Shown here piece after piece: positions 45,601-55,396 of a stretch of DNA of 64,000 nucleotides. Each line of letters starts with the position of its first letter. The stretch's first letter is position 1. The position numbers and the translations under genes were made by a program. A model generated the notes under the pieces. That model was not told where the DNA came from. It did not search any database and saw only the letters and a list, made by a program, of their open reading frames with translations. The stretch is from Flavobacterium sp. (GTDB taxonomy: Bacteria; Bacteroidota; Bacteroidia; Flavobacteriales; Flavobacteriaceae). Where the stretch lies: contig NZ_JAIXUB010000012.1 in the NCBI RefSeq assembly GCF_027484205.1, positions 1 to 64,000 of the forward strand. Direction: 5' to 3'.

Positions 45601-45615
45601 TCTGTTGAAAAGTAA
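42601..45615 (+). CDS. Large periplasmic TPR (YbgF-like) protein
   Basis: The 1004-residue protein has a signal peptide (MQKITAFIFLNFLVAFTTLSAQ). It consists of more than 20 TPR units, many of the YbgF/BamD-like outer-membrane-assembly type with the YP.S..A pattern (FVEEYPTSSKQNQAYIGVS, FLATFKTSQYRDDALFELG, VAADYPRTPEALEAVSTAR). It is exported and probably periplasmic, holding envelope proteins together. The next gene, 83 bases downstream, encodes an outer-membrane barrel. This pairing is frequent in Flavobacteria, so the two likely work together. The function is not established. Confidence 0.85.
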   Translation: MQKITAFIFLNFLVAFTTLSAQKTEIYNHQLAEFDKAISLYDDKQYLAAQILFDKVKQENNSLDVQSDCAYYIAFCAIKLNQSNAEQLMEKFVEEYPTSSKQNQAYIGVSQHYFAQGNYPQALQYFDKVDESGLTYEELEKFNFQKGYAYFTAKKKKEATTYFNKVQNSKEYGSQAKYYLGFMAYEDDNYQEATKQFDQVSGEEKYKEKLSYFQADMNFKLGNFQKAIDLGKAAMEKSNASEKSELNKIIGESYFNLKQYGEALPYLKEYKGKKGKWNNTDFYQLGYTYYQQKDYENAISQFNKIIDGNDFVAQNAYYHLGESYMKTDKKQQALNAFKIASEMDFDKKIQEDANLNYAKISYEIGNSYQSVPDVLSSFLAKYPNSPSKNEIENLLINSYITSKNYKEALTLLEKNKNPENRLAYQKVTFYRGLELYTDGNYQEAQKMFAKSLKEQKDEKFSARATFWKAETEFTLDNFNEALLSFKQFEGMTEAKNTPEFKNVNYNIAYCYFKQKEYDQAGNYFQAQIDAVKDDKIRLNDSYLRLGDSRFVTSKYWPAMDAYNKAIELKSVDADYAAFQKAISYGFVSKNDKKIEDFNKFLATFKTSQYRDDALFELGNTYVADNKTDLAIKTYDQLLSEFKNGSYSSKAVLRQGLIYYNANKDNEAIIKFKKVAADYPRTPEALEAVSTARLIYVDNGKVDEYATWVRTLDFVEVSDAELDNDTYEAAEKQYLQNNTKQAIATLSGYVAKFPKGIHALKANFYLAQSYYADGLETNSIPNYEYVIAQSKSEFTEQSLARLCEIHLKKDDFGKAIPVLKRLETEADFPQNVTFAQANLMRAYYAQKDYPNSVVYADKVLANPKTDNKVKSDAQIIVARSAIKANDEAKARTAYANLLKIAKGELAAEALFYDAYFKNKDGKFAESNKVVQKIAKDYSGYKYFGAKGLVVMAKNYYGLKDSFQATAILESVIENFAEFTDVVEEAQTELNTIKAEESKTNSSVEK

Positions 45616-45637
45616 AAGGCTAATTAATAAGTCAATG

Positions 45638-45677
45638 TCACACTGAGCTAGCTTGCACTGAGTTTATCGAAGTGAAG
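45638..45677. repeat. Degenerate GAGTTTATCGAAGTG-type palindromic repeat
   Basis: TGTCACACTGAGCTAGCTTG followed by CACTGAGTTTATCGAAGTGAAGTGC is a member of the family also seen at 26091-26140 and 28421-28457. It lies between the TPR gene and the barrel gene, and would be in the mRNA between them. Confidence 0.6.
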
Positions 45678-45698
45678 TGCTTTAAAAAAAATAAAAAT

Positions 45699-47462
45699 AT
45701 GAAAATTAAATTCCAATATAAAATCGCAATAGTTTCTGTTCTTTTAGGAACTCAAATCACCTTTGCTCAAAAGAAAGACGAAAACATCGGGACAGAAGTT
45801 GTAAACGTTGTAAAACCATATACGCCTACAATATCTGATGCTTTTAAAGTGAAAGAAACGCCATCTTTAGAAGACGATGATAATTCTAAAAAAGAAGATA
45901 TTCAATATAATATTTTCTCATTTCCGGTAGCTTCAACTTTTACGCCTTCAAAAGGTAAAGCTGCAAATGTTGACAAAGAAAAGGAAGAAAAATATTTTAG
46001 TAATTATGCCACTTTGGCCGCAGGAAATTATGGTAATATCAATGCCGAATTATTTGTAACACAAACCTTAGAAAGTGGGAATTATGTTGGTGCAATGCTA
46101 CGTCATCTTTCCTCACAAGGCGGAATTAAAGATATCGAATTAGAGGATAATTTTGCAAATTCTTCGCTCGATTTGACTTACGGAAGTAGAAGTAATGCAT
46201 TGTCTTGGAATGCCGATTTAGGTTATCAAAGACAATCTTATAATTGGTATGGTTTAAATTCTGTATTGTATGAGGCATTGACGCCAACAGATAAAGCTAC
46301 TTTTATTGACGGAATTGATGAAAAACAAGTATATCAAAATATTTCTGTTGGTGGAAAATTAGCAATGAATGAGAGTGTTTTTAAACAAGCAACTATTAAA
46401 TTTAATCGTTTTTCTGATGATTTTTCATCTGGTGAAAATCGTTTTGTTGCAAAGCCATCTTTCGAATTTGATGTTGTAGAACAAAATATAAAAGCCGATT
46501 TCATTTTGGATTATGTAAACGGAAATTTCAAAAATAATTACTTCGATTCAGGCGAGTTAAAATATGGTTTTGCTAACTTTGGTTTCAAGCCAAGTTTTCA
46601 GATAAATAAAGAAGACTTATCAGTAAATATTGGGGTTGGATTTTTCTATAGTTCGGCAACAGAAGCTGGAGATAATCAGTTTTTAATTTATCCAAATATT
46701 AATGCTTCTTATAAAGTTGTTGGCGATTTGATGATTGCTTACGCTGGAGCTGAAGGAAACTTAAAACAAAATTCATATAAAGAATTTGTTGATGAAAATT
46801 TCTTCGTTTCACCTACTTTAGGAGTTGCGCCTACAGATCAAAAGTATGATATTTATGTTGGTTTGAAAGGAAAGTTAGCGAGTTCTATTGCCTATAACAT
46901 TCGTGGTTCTTTTATGAATGAAGATAACAAAGCGTTGTTCAAAAACAATGTTTACAGTTATGAAAATACTAATACTGATGGTTATGCTTTTGGAAATTCG
47001 TTTGGTGTAGTTTATGATAATGTAAAAACTTTGAGTTTCTTCGGAGAATTAAAAGCAGATTTTTCTAAAAACGTATCCTTTGGAATTAATGGAACTTTTA
47101 GTAGTTATGCTGAAAAAGATCAAAAAGAAGCATGGAATTTGCCAGGTTTGAAAATAGCTTCTAATTTAGATTTTAAAATCACATCAAAATGGTCAGCAGG
47201 TTTGAATGTGTTTTTTGTAGGTGAAAGAAAAGATAATATCATCATTTCTTCAATTGATCCATCATTTACCAATGTTGATGAGGTTGTTACATTAGATAGT
47301 TATTTCGATTTAAACGCTAATGTTGTTTATAAATACAGTGAAAGATTAACTTTTTTCTTGAAAGGAAATAACATAGCTAATCAAAACTACCAACGTTGGA
47401 TAAATTATCCAGTTCAAGGAGTTCAAGGATTGATAGGTGCTAATTATAAATTTGATTTTTAA
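45699..47462 (+). CDS. TonB-receptor-like outer-membrane beta-barrel without plug
   Basis: The ATG at 45699 gives a 587-residue protein with signal MKIKFQYKIAIVSVLLGTQ ending TFAQ. An alternative upstream GTG start lies in a repeat and would bury the signal. An N-terminal linker (VVNVVKPYTPTISDAFKVKE) is followed by about 20 amphipathic strands. The C-terminal strands resemble TonB-dependent receptors (ERLTFFLKGNNIANQNYQRW, ending in phenylalanine: GANYKFDF). No plug domain is visible, so it is not a normal TonB receptor. It probably forms an outer-membrane complex with the upstream TPR protein. Confidence 0.82.
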   Translation: MKIKFQYKIAIVSVLLGTQITFAQKKDENIGTEVVNVVKPYTPTISDAFKVKETPSLEDDDNSKKEDIQYNIFSFPVASTFTPSKGKAANVDKEKEEKYFSNYATLAAGNYGNINAELFVTQTLESGNYVGAMLRHLSSQGGIKDIELEDNFANSSLDLTYGSRSNALSWNADLGYQRQSYNWYGLNSVLYEALTPTDKATFIDGIDEKQVYQNISVGGKLAMNESVFKQATIKFNRFSDDFSSGENRFVAKPSFEFDVVEQNIKADFILDYVNGNFKNNYFDSGELKYGFANFGFKPSFQINKEDLSVNIGVGFFYSSATEAGDNQFLIYPNINASYKVVGDLMIAYAGAEGNLKQNSYKEFVDENFFVSPTLGVAPTDQKYDIYVGLKGKLASSIAYNIRGSFMNEDNKALFKNNVYSYENTNTDGYAFGNSFGVVYDNVKTLSFFGELKADFSKNVSFGINGTFSSYAEKDQKEAWNLPGLKIASNLDFKITSKWSAGLNVFFVGERKDNIIISSIDPSFTNVDEVVTLDSYFDLNANVVYKYSERLTFFLKGNNIANQNYQRWINYPVQGVQGLIGANYKFDF

Positions 47463-47465
47463 TTT

Positions 47466-47640
47466 GATTTTGCCACAAAGGCTCAAAGACACGAAGGTAT
47501 TAAGCTTATTAGCTTAGTTTAAAAAATATAAATTAAAAAATCTTTGTTTCTTAGCGTCTTTGTGCCAAAAAAAATATAAAACAAATCAAAAAAATAAAAT
47601 ATAATAAACTTTTAGTCTTTGCGTCTTAGTGGCAAAAAAA
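47466..47640. repeat. Octamer-type repeat region (CTTTGTGC/CTTAGCGT words)
   Basis: Left part: TGCCACAAAGGCTCAAAGAC then ACGAAG, with CAAAG words every eight bases. Right part: CTTTGTTT CTTAGCGT CTTTGTGC and, again, CTTTGCGT CTTAGTGG, also in eight-base steps. The two parts are inverted relative to each other. The region fills the gap before the GreA/GreB-like gene. Confidence 0.65.
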
Positions 47641-47641
47641 C

Positions 47642-48085
47642 ATGAAACAACAAATCCTCCAAAAACACCAACAATTACTTCAAGACAAAATTGATGTCTT
47701 TCGTGACATGATTTCCGGATTAACCGAAGATGCTCAAAATGATGCCAAAGGTTCAGCAGGCGATAAGCATGAAACCGCTTTGTCGATGATGCATATCGAA
47801 CAAGAAAAACTCAATCACAAACTAAAAGAAATCCTTGACCAAAAATCGGTACTAGATAAAATTGACGCTTCCGCAAATCATACTAAAATCGCTTTAGGAA
47901 GTTTAGTTCAAGCCAATGGAATGTTGTTATTCATAAGCGCGGCTTTACCTAAAATCACTATTGAAGATAAAATCATAATTGCAGTTTCACCACAATCGCC
48001 ACTTGGAAGTAAGTTGATGGGAAATGAAGTGGGTTTTGAGTTTGAGATTAACACAACAAAATATACTATTGAGTCAATTTTATAG
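47642..48085 (+). CDS. GreA/GreB-like coiled-coil protein
   Basis: The 147-residue cytoplasmic protein has a basic/acidic helical N-terminus (about 1-75, KHQQLLQDKIDVFRDMISGL then KHETALSMMHIEQEKLNHKL) that should form an antiparallel coiled coil. A C-terminal beta domain (LGSLVQANGMLLFISAALPKI, ISPQSPLGSKLMG-like) resembles the FKBP-like domain of transcript-cleavage factors. Databases often give relatives misleading names. Whether it binds RNA polymerase is inferred from this two-part layout; the acidic tip (DAQNDAKGSAGDKHE) is at the position used by GreA. Confidence 0.7.
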   Translation: MKQQILQKHQQLLQDKIDVFRDMISGLTEDAQNDAKGSAGDKHETALSMMHIEQEKLNHKLKEILDQKSVLDKIDASANHTKIALGSLVQANGMLLFISAALPKITIEDKIIIAVSPQSPLGSKLMGNEVGFEFEINTTKYTIESIL

Positions 48086-48100
48086 TTATAAATTTGTGAA

Positions 48101-48172
48101 ATTTTCTCAAATCTAAGCATTGTTAACAATTTTTAATTTACTTTTGTTGATAATTTGAGATTTTTTCTCAAG
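48101..48172 (+). promoter_or_regulatory. Promoter with palindromes ahead of the AbiL-like operon
   Basis: A TAnnTTTG -7 box (TACTTTTG, 48139-48146) has a TTG -33-like word at 48120-48122. A perfect 12-base palindrome ATTGTTAACAAT (48119-48130) overlaps the -33 position. A TTGAGA/TCTCAA hairpin (about 48154-48170) sits around the expected transcription start. A third TTTTCTCAAA word is at 48102-48111. The layout suits repressor control of the downstream defence-like genes. Confidence 0.4.
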
Positions 48173-48188
48173 AAATTAAATATAAACT

Positions 48189-49403
48189 ATGTTATTAGAA
48201 TTCACAGTAGGGAATTTTTTGTCATTTAAAGAAAAGAAAACTTTCAGTTTGGAAGCAGGAAGTATTTCTGAACACAAAGAAAATGTTGTAAAAGAAGGAA
48301 AATACAAAGTGCTTCGTTCAGCAGTGATTTATGGCGCTAACTCAAGTGGTAAAAGTAATTTTATCAAAGCTTTGGATTTTATGGTTACAACAATTGGTAA
48401 CTCTTCAAAGCTCAACTCTACAGATAAGCTAAACATAAAGCCATTTTTACTTAATATTGAAAATGAAAATCAACCATCATTTTTTGAAATCCTTTTTACA
48501 AGATTAGATAAACGTTATCGATATGGATTTGAAATCGATAATGATAAAATTCACTCTGAATGGCTATATGTTTTGAATGATAAAAATAAAAAAGAAGATG
48601 TCTATTTTATTAGAAAAATTGAAGGTATTGCTGTATTCGATATTTTTGAAGAAGCTAAAGGATTAGAAAGTAAGACTAGGGATAATGCTCTTTTTTTACC
48701 TCTTGCAGACCAATTTAATAGTGCAATTGCTAAAAACGTAATGTGGACACTAAATAGTTCTATTAATGTTTTATCAGGGATAGAGCATGAGATTAGTATT
48801 AATGCTACCAATGTATTGTATAATAATGAAAATCATAAATCTGCGATTGAGGACTTCATAAAAAAATTAGATTTAGGTTTTAAAAACTTTTCCATTGATG
48901 AAGACTCGTCTAAATCTTTTAGAAATAGGGTTCAAACAATTCATAATAAATTTGATAACAAAGGAAATATAATTTCCAACATTGAATTTAAAATGAATGA
49001 ACAAGAATCGTCAGGTACAAATAAGATTTTTGATTTATCTGGCTACATAGTTTTTACACTCAAGTTTGGATTGATTTTAATTATTGATGAACTAGATTCA
49101 AAATTACATCCAATTTTAACACAAGAAATAATAAAGTTATTCAATGATCCTAAAACTAATCCTGAAAAAGCTCAATTAGTTTTCACTACACATGATACTA
49201 ATTTACTTAGTGCAAATCTTTTTAGAAGAGACCAAGTTTGGTTTACTGAAAAAGATGATTTTGAAGCTACTGATTTATATTCTTTGTTAGAATTCAAAGA
49301 TGAAGATGGTAAAACCATTCGTAAAGATAGAAGTTTTGAAAAAGATTATATAAGAGGTCGTTATGGAGCTATACCATATATTTCTAATTTTCAAGAAATT
49401 TAG
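48189..49403 (+). CDS. AAA15/ABC-type ATPase, AbiLi/RloA-like
   Basis: The 404-residue protein has Walker A GANSSGKS (49-56) in IYGANSSGKSNFIKAL, an ABC-signature-like ESSGT (273-277), Walker B FGLILIIDELDS (293-304) and an H-loop VFTTHD (331-336). It is an OLD/RecF-like SMC-type ATPase fold with an N-terminal FTVGNFLSFKEKKTF strand set. The gene two bases downstream encodes an RloB protein. ATPase plus RloB corresponds to the lactococcal AbiL phage-defence pair (AbiLi + AbiLii). No methylase or restriction subunits are present, so it is not part of a type I locus here. Sensing role inferred. Confidence 0.85.
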   Translation: MLLEFTVGNFLSFKEKKTFSLEAGSISEHKENVVKEGKYKVLRSAVIYGANSSGKSNFIKALDFMVTTIGNSSKLNSTDKLNIKPFLLNIENENQPSFFEILFTRLDKRYRYGFEIDNDKIHSEWLYVLNDKNKKEDVYFIRKIEGIAVFDIFEEAKGLESKTRDNALFLPLADQFNSAIAKNVMWTLNSSINVLSGIEHEISINATNVLYNNENHKSAIEDFIKKLDLGFKNFSIDEDSSKSFRNRVQTIHNKFDNKGNIISNIEFKMNEQESSGTNKIFDLSGYIVFTLKFGLILIIDELDSKLHPILTQEIIKLFNDPKTNPEKAQLVFTTHDTNLLSANLFRRDQVWFTEKDDFEATDLYSLLEFKDEDGKTIRKDRSFEKDYIRGRYGAIPYISNFQEI

Positions 49404-49405
49404 GT

Positions 49406-50128
49406 ATGGCAAATATTATTAAAATTGATAATGCTATCCTAAAACGACATAATCGTGTCGAGAAGAAACGAAAGGAAAGGAATAGAGAAGTAAGAGTTTA
49501 TTTTTTGATAGTTTGTGAAGGAGAAAAAACGGAACCAAATTATTTTAAGTCTTTTAAAACTAATGTAAAATCTTTTATTTTCACAATTGATACTCTAGGT
49601 GAAGGATCAAATACTAAAGATTTGGTTAAAAGAACAATTAAAGCAAGAGATAATTCAAGTCAAATATATGATAGTATTTGGGCAGTTTTTGATAGAGATA
49701 GTTTTAGCCCAAATAATTTTAATGGAGCAATTGAGTTAGCTAATAATAATAATATTAAAGTTGGTTGGTCAAATGAAGCATTTGAATTATGGTACTTATT
49801 ACATTTTCAATATAGAAACACTTCAATGTCTAGAACTGATTATAAAAAAGCTATTGAAGAAGAAATTAATAATAAAATAGTTGAACAATCAAAAAGTAAA
49901 AATCCTAAAAAATTTGTTTATAAAAAGAACAGCGAAGAAATGTATTCAATTTTAGAGAAGTATGGAAATCAAAAATTTGCAATTACTAATGCTGAAAAAT
50001 TAATCAAAAACCATAATTGCAATAATTATTCAATACATAATCCTTGCACAAGAATCCATTTATTAGTTCAAGAATTAAATGGAGATTCTGAAGAATTAAA
50101 TAGACAAATAAAAGAAAGAAATGAATAA
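49406..50128 (+). CDS. RloB-family putative nuclease, AbiLii-like
   Basis: This 240-residue protein shows the RloB pattern: an N-terminal basic stretch (KKRKERNREVRVYFLIV), then CEGEKTEPNYF with E38/E40, an IWAVFDRDSF motif with D96 and D98, and WSNEAFELWYLLHF with E124 and E127. These acidic residues form a TOPRIM-like metal site, so it is probably the effector that cuts nucleic acid when the partner ATPase is triggered. It starts two bases after the ATPase stop and ends at a strong terminator, giving a closed two-gene operon. No mobile-element gene is adjacent. Confidence 0.85.
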   Translation: MANIIKIDNAILKRHNRVEKKRKERNREVRVYFLIVCEGEKTEPNYFKSFKTNVKSFIFTIDTLGEGSNTKDLVKRTIKARDNSSQIYDSIWAVFDRDSFSPNNFNGAIELANNNNIKVGWSNEAFELWYLLHFQYRNTSMSRTDYKKAIEEEINNKIVEQSKSKNPKKFVYKKNSEEMYSILEKYGNQKFAITNAEKLIKNHNCNNYSIHNPCTRIHLLVQELNGDSEELNRQIKERNE

Positions 50129-50131
50129 CTT

Positions 50132-50157
50132 AAAGCTATCAATAGATAGCTTTTTTT
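50132..50157 (+). terminator. Terminator of the AbiL-like operon
   Basis: AAAGCTATC (50132-50140) pairs with GATAGCTTT (50145-50153) around AATA and runs into seven T. It lies three bases after the RloB stop. Confidence 0.92.
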
Positions 50158-50319
50158 ACAATCTCTAACCCAAAACCACAATTCAAAACAATTTTACTTT
50201 ATAATTTTCATATAAAATCATTTTTTAGTTATAATTTATAACTAATTATTCTTTTTTGGTTTTAATAATAGAAGTATTGCCTCAATTTTGCTTCACAATA
50301 AAAAATAAAAAAAAAGATT

Positions 50320-51993
50320 ATGTGTGGAATTGTATGCGCCTTTGATTTAAAACAAAAATCAGAATCATTGCGACCTCAAGTATTAGAAATGGCTAAAATC
50401 ATCCGTCATCGCGGTCCAGATTGGAGCGGAATTTTTAGTAATGATAAAGCTATATTAGCTCATGAAAGATTAGCAATTGTTGATCCAGCTTCAGGTAAAC
50501 AACCTTTATTTAGTGAAGATAAAAGTTTGGTTCTTGCTGCTAATGGAGAAATCTACAATCACAGAGAATTGCGTAAACAATTTGAAGGAAAATACCAATT
50601 CCAAACCGAAAGCGATTGCGAAGTAATTCTTGCATTATACAAAGAAAAAGGTGTACATTTTATTGACGAAATGAACGGAATCTTCGGATTTGCCATTTAT
50701 GATGTTGAAAAAGACGAATATTTTGTAGCTCGCGACCACATGGGAATAATTCCTTTGTATATTGGTTGGGATCAATACGGAACATTTTATGTAGCTTCAG
50801 AGTTAAAAGCATTAGAAGGATATTGTACAAAAATCGAATTATTTCCACCAGGACATTACATGTCAAGCAAGGATGGCGAATTCGTAAAATGGTACAATAG
50901 AGAATGGACAGAGTATGATGCAGTAAAAGATAATGAAACAAGCATTGAAGAAATTAAAGCAGCTTTAGAAGCAGCAGTTCATCGTCAATTGATGAGCGAT
51001 GTTCCTTATGGTGTTTTACTTTCTGGTGGATTAGATTCGTCAATTACATCGGCAGTAGCCAAAAAATATGCTCAAAAACGTATTGAATCAGGCGATACTG
51101 TTGATGCTTGGTATCCACAGTTACACTCATTTGCAGTTGGTCTAGAAGGTTCACCAGATTTGGCTGCAGCTCAAAAAGTTGCTGACCATTTAGGAACAAT
51201 TCACCACGAAATAAAATTCACAATTCAAGAAGGGTTAGATGCGGTTCGCGACGTAATTTACAATCTTGAAACGTATGATGTTACTACAATTCGCGCTTCA
51301 ACACCAATGTATTTAATGGCAAGAGTTATTAAATCAATGGGAATAAAAATGGTACTTTCAGGTGAAGGTTCCGATGAGTTATTTGGAGGATATTTGTATT
51401 TTCATAAAGCTCCAAATGCAAAAGAATTCCATGAAGAAACAGTACGAAAATTAAGCAAATTACACATGTACGATTGTTTGCGTGCGAACAAAAGTTTAGC
51501 AGCTTGGGGAATTGAAGGACGCGTGCCATTTTTAGATAAAGAATTTATGGATGTTGCTATGCGCATCAACCCACAAGATAAAATGATTAACGGAGAACGT
51601 ATGGAAAAATGGGTTTTACGTAAAGCATTCGAAGATATGTTGCCAGCAAGTGTAGCTTGGAGGCAAAAAGAACAATTTAGTGATGGTGTTGGTTACAGTT
51701 GGATTGATACTTTAAAAGAAATGGTTGCAAAAGAAATTTCCGATGAACAATTGGCAAATGCAAAATTCAAGTTTCCAATTCAAACGCCTACATCAAAAGA
51801 AGAATATTATTATCGTTCCCTTTTTACAGAACATTTTCCAAGCGATACAGCTGCACTTTGTGTTCCACAAGAAGCAAGTGTTGCTTGTAGTACCAAAATT
51901 GCATTAGAATGGGATGAAGCTTTCAAAAATATGAATGATCCATCAGGAAGAGCAGTGGCAAATGTTCATGATGATGCCTATGTAAAAGCTTAA
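50320..51993 (+). CDS. asnB: Asparagine synthetase B (glutamine-hydrolysing)
   Basis: The 557-residue enzyme makes asparagine from aspartate, glutamine and ATP. The N-terminal nucleophile is C2 (MCGIVCAFD), with RHRGPDWSG near 28-36 and NGEIYNHRELR near 74-84 completing the glutaminase site. The synthetase domain has the PP-loop VLLSGGLDSSITSA near 232-245 and LSGEGSDELFGGYLYFH near 346-362. Length matches AsnB. It follows the terminator of the AbiL-like operon, and a strong terminator lies downstream. It starts after a 190-base AT-rich leader that probably holds its promoter. Confidence 0.97.
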   Translation: MCGIVCAFDLKQKSESLRPQVLEMAKIIRHRGPDWSGIFSNDKAILAHERLAIVDPASGKQPLFSEDKSLVLAANGEIYNHRELRKQFEGKYQFQTESDCEVILALYKEKGVHFIDEMNGIFGFAIYDVEKDEYFVARDHMGIIPLYIGWDQYGTFYVASELKALEGYCTKIELFPPGHYMSSKDGEFVKWYNREWTEYDAVKDNETSIEEIKAALEAAVHRQLMSDVPYGVLLSGGLDSSITSAVAKKYAQKRIESGDTVDAWYPQLHSFAVGLEGSPDLAAAQKVADHLGTIHHEIKFTIQEGLDAVRDVIYNLETYDVTTIRASTPMYLMARVIKSMGIKMVLSGEGSDELFGGYLYFHKAPNAKEFHEETVRKLSKLHMYDCLRANKSLAAWGIEGRVPFLDKEFMDVAMRINPQDKMINGERMEKWVLRKAFEDMLPASVAWRQKEQFSDGVGYSWIDTLKEMVAKEISDEQLANAKFKFPIQTPTSKEEYYYRSLFTEHFPSDTAALCVPQEASVACSTKIALEWDEAFKNMNDPSGRAVANVHDDAYVKA

Positions 51994-52066
51994 AGTCAAG
52001 CGTAGTTTCTTGATTTTAGATTGAAGTTTAGTTTGTTTGTTTAATCTGAACACGTTTCAGATTCTT

Positions 52067-52095
52067 AACGCTCGTCATTAATGATGAGCGTTTTT
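52067..52095 (+). terminator. Terminator downstream of asnB
   Basis: AACGCTCGTCAT (52067-52078) pairs with ATGATGAGCGTT (52081-52092, one wobble) followed by T-residues, 73 bases after the asnB stop. It opens the 430-base gap before gyrB, which also holds a repeat element and the gyrB promoter. Confidence 0.82.
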
Positions 52096-52140
52096 GTTTA
52101 ATCTAAAAGTTGTCAATAAAAAAATAATTGCTTTTTTATA

Positions 52141-52230
52141 GAAGCGAATCGCTTGGTCATTATCTTTAATCCATATTCCTGCTTTCCATTTCTATCGTCC
52201 CAAAAGACGATATACATTGCAATCAGGGCT
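52141..52230 (-). repeat. Structured intergenic element, copy 2
   Basis: On the minus strand: AGCCCTGATTGCA from 52230, then a seven-pair hairpin (TATCGTC 52193-52199 / GACGATA 52206-52212), then ATGGAAAGCAGGAATATGGA, ending in an AGCGA/TCGCT palindrome. Flanks match the element at 12801-12921, while the inner stem sequence is different but still paired. Confidence 0.6.
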
Positions 52231-52364
52231 AGGTAGTATTTGTCAGTATATCAATTAGTTGTGAAAAACACTTTTTGTCCAACTTCAAAAAATCGTTTTA
52301 AATCAATTAAAATTTATTAAAAGATAAATGTTAATAACTTATGCGACAAAACGCTTTAAAAAGC

Positions 52365-52394
52365 TTTAAAATAACCTCAATTATTGTATATTTG
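52365..52394 (+). promoter_or_regulatory. Bacteroidetes-type promoter of gyrB
   Basis: TATATTTG (52387-52394) is an exact TAnnTTTG -7 box, with a TTTA -33-like word at 52365-52368, 18 bases upstream. It lies 39 bases before the gyrB ATG. Confidence 0.5.
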
Positions 52395-52426
52395 CGTGTT
52401 AGACAAAAATCATACATACGATATAA

Positions 52427-54373
<1,947 letters not shown>

Positions 54374-54375
54374 CA

Positions 54376-55368
54376 ATGAAAAGGTTCTTTATACTTTTCT
54401 TGTTTGTTACAAATTTTTCTTTCTCACAATCAGAGGAATTATTACAAGATTTAGGGTATCTCATTGATGATGCCCTATTTTTTTCTGATAAATATATAAC
54501 ACCTGCAACTGATGCTGCTGTTTATCAATCCTCTTCCGCTTGGGTTACTTCTGCAAAAAAGAGGAAACTTTGGGATGTTACTTTAGGGATTAATTCAAAT
54601 TTTTTCTTTGTTCCTAATAGAGATAGAGAGTTTAAAATAAACAATAGCGACTTTTCATTACTGACTATTGATGGTGCAACTTCAGCAACAGTTCCTACAT
54701 CTTTAGGAAACGACTATCAAGTAGATTTAATAGGTGATTTAGATGGTGAACAAATTCGTATTGAAACTCCAAGAGGAATTGATCAAAATATTGTTTTTTA
54801 TCCTCATCTATATGGTGCAGTTTCAGTTTGGTACGGCACAGAAATACTTGTTAAGTATTCTCCAAAAGTTAATCTTAAGAAAAGTCAATATCAAGTTTAT
54901 GGATTTGGTTTAAAACATAATATCAGTCAATATTTTAAGAGTTTAGAAACTAGAAAAATAAATCTATCAACTTCACTTTCTTATTCTAATGAAGATGTGA
55001 GTTTTGATTTTCTTGATGTTCAAACAAATTATGGAAATTTAGGTATTAACCAAATAAGTGGTTTAGTTGATACTTTTCAATTTCAAATTAACGCTTCAAA
55101 AGAGTATAAAAACGTTGAATTTTTAGGTGGAATTATTGCTAATGTTAGTGATTTTAAATACCAACTTACAGGTCCAAAAGGTGCTATTGAAGAAACAATT
55201 CCATTGCAAAAACTTTTAAACCAGCGATTAGAAGAAATTTACAAAACAAAAACTAATTTCATGGGAGAAATTTCAGGTAGATATCAATTTAGCAAAATTT
55301 ATGTGCAAACTACAATTGCTTTTGGTAAATTTGTAAACTCAAACGTATCAGTTCAATATGAATTTTAA
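54376..55368 (+). CDS. DUF6588-like secreted beta-barrel protein
   Basis: The 330-residue product has a signal peptide (MKRFFILFLFVTNFSFSQ). It continues as YLIDDALFFSDKYITPATDAA and alternating strands (WDVTLGINSNFFFVPNRD, AVSVWYGTEILVKYSPKV, YQVYGFGLKHNISQYF), ending with a strand SVQYEF typical of outer-membrane barrels. It resembles the DUF6588 group of Bacteroidota barrels. The gene lies two bases after gyrB and 28 bases before mdh, so it may ride in a gyrB transcript, a common but functionally unexplained arrangement. The role is unknown. Confidence 0.75.
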   Translation: MKRFFILFLFVTNFSFSQSEELLQDLGYLIDDALFFSDKYITPATDAAVYQSSSAWVTSAKKRKLWDVTLGINSNFFFVPNRDREFKINNSDFSLLTIDGATSATVPTSLGNDYQVDLIGDLDGEQIRIETPRGIDQNIVFYPHLYGAVSVWYGTEILVKYSPKVNLKKSQYQVYGFGLKHNISQYFKSLETRKINLSTSLSYSNEDVSFDFLDVQTNYGNLGINQISGLVDTFQFQINASKEYKNVEFLGGIIANVSDFKYQLTGPKGAIEETIPLQKLLNQRLEEIYKTKTNFMGEISGRYQFSKIYVQTTIAFGKFVNSNVSVQYEF

Positions 55369-55396
55369 TTTTTTTCAAATATAAACACACAATAAA

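Noticed and set aside
45672..45698. Earlier start of the barrel gene
   Set aside because: It begins in a repeat element and would place nine extra residues before a complete signal peptide.
48189..50128. Type I restriction locus fragment (rloA/rloB as accessory genes)
   Set aside because: No hsdR, hsdM or hsdS genes are near; the two genes form a closed operon with its own promoter and terminator.
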